17,774 nucleotides of DNA from Acidobacteriaceae bacterium (GTDB lineage: Bacteria; Acidobacteriota; Terriglobia; Terriglobales; Acidobacteriaceae), in assembly GCA_027306745.1 (NCBI GenBank), contig DAHUZD010000043.1:1-17774 (forward strand). Reading direction: 5' to 3'. The position numbers and the translations under genes were made by a program. Within the stretch, counting starts at the first letter, position 1; each line of letters starts with the position of its first letter. Of this stretch, positions 15,799-17,774 are shown piece after piece. The notes below the pieces were generated by a model. That model ran no database searches, was not told where the DNA came from, and saw only the letters and a list, made by a program, of their open reading frames with translations.

Positions 15799-15858
15799 AA
15801 GAATCCAGAGAATTTTTGCGGAGCGATTCCGCCATGCCTCTCTGGATTCTTTTTCTTC
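15799..15858 (+). terminator. Intrinsic terminator of the glycolytic cluster
   Basis: AAGAATCCAGAGA (15799-15811) pairs perfectly with TCTCTGGATTCTT (15839-15851), 13 bp, followed by TTTCTTC. The loop contains a nested hairpin GCGGA-GCGAT-TCCGC. The left arm is continuous with the dispersed repeat at 15769. Confidence 0.85.
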
Positions 15859-15875
15859 TGCAATCTGCACACCGT

Positions 15876-16751
15876 ATGCCCTTGCGTGCTGTCATCTTCG
15901 ACTACGGCATGGTGCTGACCGAGCCAGCCAATGCGCTGGCCCATCAGCTCATGTTGGGACTGACGCGCCTCGACGCCGCCGCTTTTGAACACGCCTACTG
16001 GCTGCACCGGCCTGCGTATGACCGGGGCACACTCCACGGCCTCACCTACTGGCAGGCACTCGCACGCACCGCCAACATTATGCTGGAGCCAGTGGTGATC
16101 GCCCAGCTCATCGAGCTGGACATTCGCATGTGGACAGACTTGAACCCCACCATGATGCGCTGGGTGGAACAGTTGCATGCAGCGGACTTGCGCACAGCCA
16201 TCCTCTCCAACATGAGCGCAGATGTGCTGGCACACATGCGCGCGAACTTTGACTGGCTGCGCAGATTCGACCAGCTCACCTGGTCCTGTGAGTTGGATAT
16301 GCTGAAGCCGGAGCCGGGGATTTATCGGCACACGCTGGAGCGGCTGGGCGTGCGCGCCGAAGAGGCTTTATTTCTGGATGACCGCGAGGAGAACATCGAA
16401 GGCGCGCGCGCCGTCGGCCTGCACGCGCTTGTCTTCCGCACCGTGGCGCAACTGCGCGATGACCTCACGCGCGCAGGCCTCGCGCAGCAACTGCCCCCGC
16501 TATTAGCAGAGTCATTCCGAACGAGCGCGAACATCCCCTACCCATTCAAGCCGACTTTGGCTGGGGTGAGGAGATCTCATCTTCCCGTACTGCCTGAAAC
16601 GTTGTGCGCAGTTTCCGTCAGAATGGGCACGCGCTCGACGATCTCCAGATCAAAGCCCTGCAATGCGGGCACATGTGTTGGCGTGTTGCTGAGCAGGCGA
16701 ATTTTGTGGATCTGCAAGTCCGAGAGAATCTGGCCGCCCAGGCCCACCTGA
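15876..16751 (+). CDS. HAD-superfamily phosphatase (YihX/sEH-like) with an abnormal C-terminal tail
   Basis: Residues 1-210 form a HAD-IA hydrolase: motif I VIFDYGMVL with nucleophile D9, motif II ILSNMS (S111, N112), motif III K144 in LKPEPGIY and motif IV FLDDREENIEGARAVG (D168, D169). Motif I has Gly at the D+2 place, as in some YihX-type sugar-phosphate phosphatases that read D-x-G-x-V. The natural substrate is unknown. The family is usually about 200-210 residues, but this frame continues to 291. The extra tail begins at residue 212 exactly where a GTCATTC-type repeat starts (16509) and then runs antisense through the last 175 nt of ribBA, so it is probably not native. ATG 15876 fits the family start; no Shine-Dalgarno is evident. 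Upstream in-frame ATGs fall in the terminator. Confidence 0.8.
   Translation: MPLRAVIFDYGMVLTEPANALAHQLMLGLTRLDAAAFEHAYWLHRPAYDRGTLHGLTYWQALARTANIMLEPVVIAQLIELDIRMWTDLNPTMMRWVEQLHAADLRTAILSNMSADVLAHMRANFDWLRRFDQLTWSCELDMLKPEPGIYRHTLERLGVRAEEALFLDDREENIEGARAVGLHALVFRTVAQLRDDLTRAGLAQQLPPLLAESFRTSANIPYPFKPTLAGVRRSHLPVLPETLCAVSVRMGTRSTISRSKPCNAGTCVGVLLSRRILWICKSERIWPPRPT
16509..16576 (+). repeat. Dispersed GTCATTC-type repeat, copy B, between the HAD gene body and ribBA
   Basis: GAGTCATTCCGAACGAGCG (16509-16527) matches copy A at 15769-15788. The sequence after it has imperfect hairpin potential (CCTACCC...GGGTGAGG around AAGCC...GGCT) and ends at the ribBA stop. It may act as the ribBA 3' structure on the minus strand. 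Confidence 0.5.
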
Positions 16752-17761
16752 CGCAGCGTGCGCTGGTGGCGCTCGGCCTGGCCTTCACGCTCGCGCAGGT
16801 CGCGGTGGAAGATGAGCCTGTGCTGTGGCGTGGTACGATCGATGCCAAATCCCTTGCTGGCGCTGTGCAGATAGACCAGCGCTCCGCGGCCCGCCTCGGC
16901 GATCATGCGCAGGGAATGGCGCAGCAGCTCATGGCAATCGCAGTGCGTTGCGCCAAAAACATCTCCCGCCAGGCAGTGGGAGTGCACGCGCACCAGCACC
17001 GGCTCTGTGGTCTGCGCCACGTCTCCGCATACCAGCGCGATGTGGCTCTCTCCGCCTTCCACTTCGCTTTCATAGGCGATCATGCGGAATTCGCCAAAGG
17101 GTGTGGGCAGCATCGACTCCGCCACGCGATGAATGTAGCGTTCATGTTGCAGCCGATAGCGGATCAGTTCGGCGACGGTCAGCATTTTGAGTCCATGCGT
17201 TTTGCAGAACTCGATCAGGTCGGGCACGCGCGCCATCGTACCGTCGTCCTTCATGATCTCGCAGATGATGCCGGCGGGAATCATGCCCGCCATGCGGGCC
17301 AAATCCACGGCAGCCTCGGTTTGGCCGGCGCGCACCAGCACACCGCCGCGCCGCGCGCGCAGAGGAAAGACGTGGCCGGGACGCGCCAAATCCGCAGCCG
17401 TCGAGCGCGGATCCATCGCCACGCGAACAGTATGCGCCCGGTCTTGTGCAGAGATGCCGGTGGTGACGCCCTCGCGCGCCTCAATGCTCTCCGTAAACGC
17501 CGTGCCAAAACGCGATGTGTTCTCTTCAGTCATCGGGCGCAGGCGCAGATGATCGGCGCGCTCTTCGGTCCGCGCCAGACAGATCAATCCGCGGCCATAG
17601 CGCGCCATAAAGTTGATGGCCTCTGGCGTAACGCATTCGGCAGCCAGTGTCAGGTCGCCTTCATTCTCGCGGTCCTCATCATCGACCACGACGATCATGC
17701 GCCCAGAGCGCATCTCCTCCAACGCGGTGGGAACATCCACAAAGCTGTCGCGTGTGCTCAT
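16577..17761 (-). CDS. ribBA: 3,4-dihydroxy-2-butanone-4-phosphate synthase fused to a divergent GTP cyclohydrolase II domain
   Basis: The 394-residue protein belongs to riboflavin synthesis. The N-terminal half (about 1-205) is a normal DHBP synthase: [11 protein letters not shown] (27-37), [29 protein letters not shown] and the C-terminal [13 protein letters not shown]. The C-terminal half is GTP cyclohydrolase II-like: zinc ligands C263, C274 and C276 in [15 protein letters not shown], then [21 protein letters not shown] and EIVERVPI. The usual YLRQEGRGIGL segment instead reads [12 protein letters not shown] (298-308) and the following helix block differs from the classical one, so cyclohydrolase activity is uncertain. 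ATG 17761 is 13 nt from the window edge; no clear ribosome binding site is visible. It converges on the HAD gene. Confidence 0.93.
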   Translation of the reverse strand: MSTRDSFVDVPTALEEMRSGRMIVVVDDEDRENEGDLTLAAECVTPEAINFMARYGRGLICLARTEERADHLRLRPMTEENTSRFGTAFTESIEAREGVTTGISAQDRAHTVRVAMDPRSTAADLARPGHVFPLRARRGGVLVRAGQTEAAVDLARMAGMIPAGIICEIMKDDGTMARVPDLIEFCKTHGLKMLTVAELIRYRLQHERYIHRVAESMLPTPFGEFRMIAYESEVEGGESHIALVCGDVAQTTEPVLVRVHSHCLAGDVFGATHCDCHELLRHSLRMIAEAGRGALVYLHSASKGFGIDRTTPQHRLIFHRDLREREGQAERHQRTLRQVGLGGQILSDLQIHKIRLLSNTPTHVPALQGFDLEIVERVPILTETAHNVSGSTGR

Positions 17762-17774
17762 CAGAATTGATTGT

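Noticed and set aside
14577-16331. 584-codon open frame, minus strand
   Set aside because: It is the antisense of pgk, tpiA and the HAD gene, all of which are secure on the plus strand; long antisense frames are expected in GC-rich DNA.
16604-17770. 388-codon open frame, plus strand
   Set aside because: Antisense of ribBA, whose motifs are unambiguous.

Overview
The window reads as a chromosomal segment of a GC-rich, Gram-negative bacterium, most likely an Acidobacteriota member of class Terriglobia. This assignment is inference: it rests on lipid A biosynthesis (lpxD) and an outer-membrane lipid A deacylase-like protein, on dispersed copies of a GTCATTC-GAACGA-GCG type repeat that I associate with this class, and on protein flavour. 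No rRNA, tRNA, CRISPR array, transposase or phage gene is visible.

Layout. (1) Positions 1-218, minus strand: the N-terminus of a secreted protein cut by the window edge. Positions 219-1135 hold no convincing gene but end in a 22-bp perfect palindrome of CRP/FNR type. (2) Positions 1136-5724, plus strand: an electron-transfer operon made of a single-heme cytochrome fused to an outer-membrane beta-barrel (Cyc2-like), a Rieske protein, and a cytochrome b of b6/subunit IV architecture fused to four tandem c-type cytochrome domains. (3) Positions 5888-9404, plus strand: yebC, a PagL-like deacylase, glutamate formimidoyltransferase (ftcD), and a secreted protein of unknown function. (4) Positions 9536-11987, minus strand: a P-loop polynucleotide-kinase-like protein, lpxD, and a small lipoprotein, with stem-loop repeats between units. 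(5) Positions 12245-15740, plus strand: a glycolytic cluster gap, rid-like, pgk, tpiA, closed by a strong terminator. (6) Positions 15876-17761: a HAD phosphatase (plus) converging on, and overlapping, ribBA (minus).

How the genes work together. The most notable unit is region 2. It could carry electrons between an extracellular or outer-membrane donor (porin-cytochrome), periplasmic haem domains tethered to the bc complex, and the quinone pool, under control of a CRP/FNR-family regulator. This is inference from domain content and gene order; the real substrate, and whether electrons flow to or from quinol, cannot be read from sequence. Secondary points are three consecutive minus-strand genes with a TACAAT-like box exactly 6 nt before the start codon (leaderless transcription candidates), a duplicated 35-36-nt stem-loop, an Asn-to-Ile change in the phosphoglycerate kinase substrate motif, and a HAD gene that appears to have lost its stop codon at a repeat.
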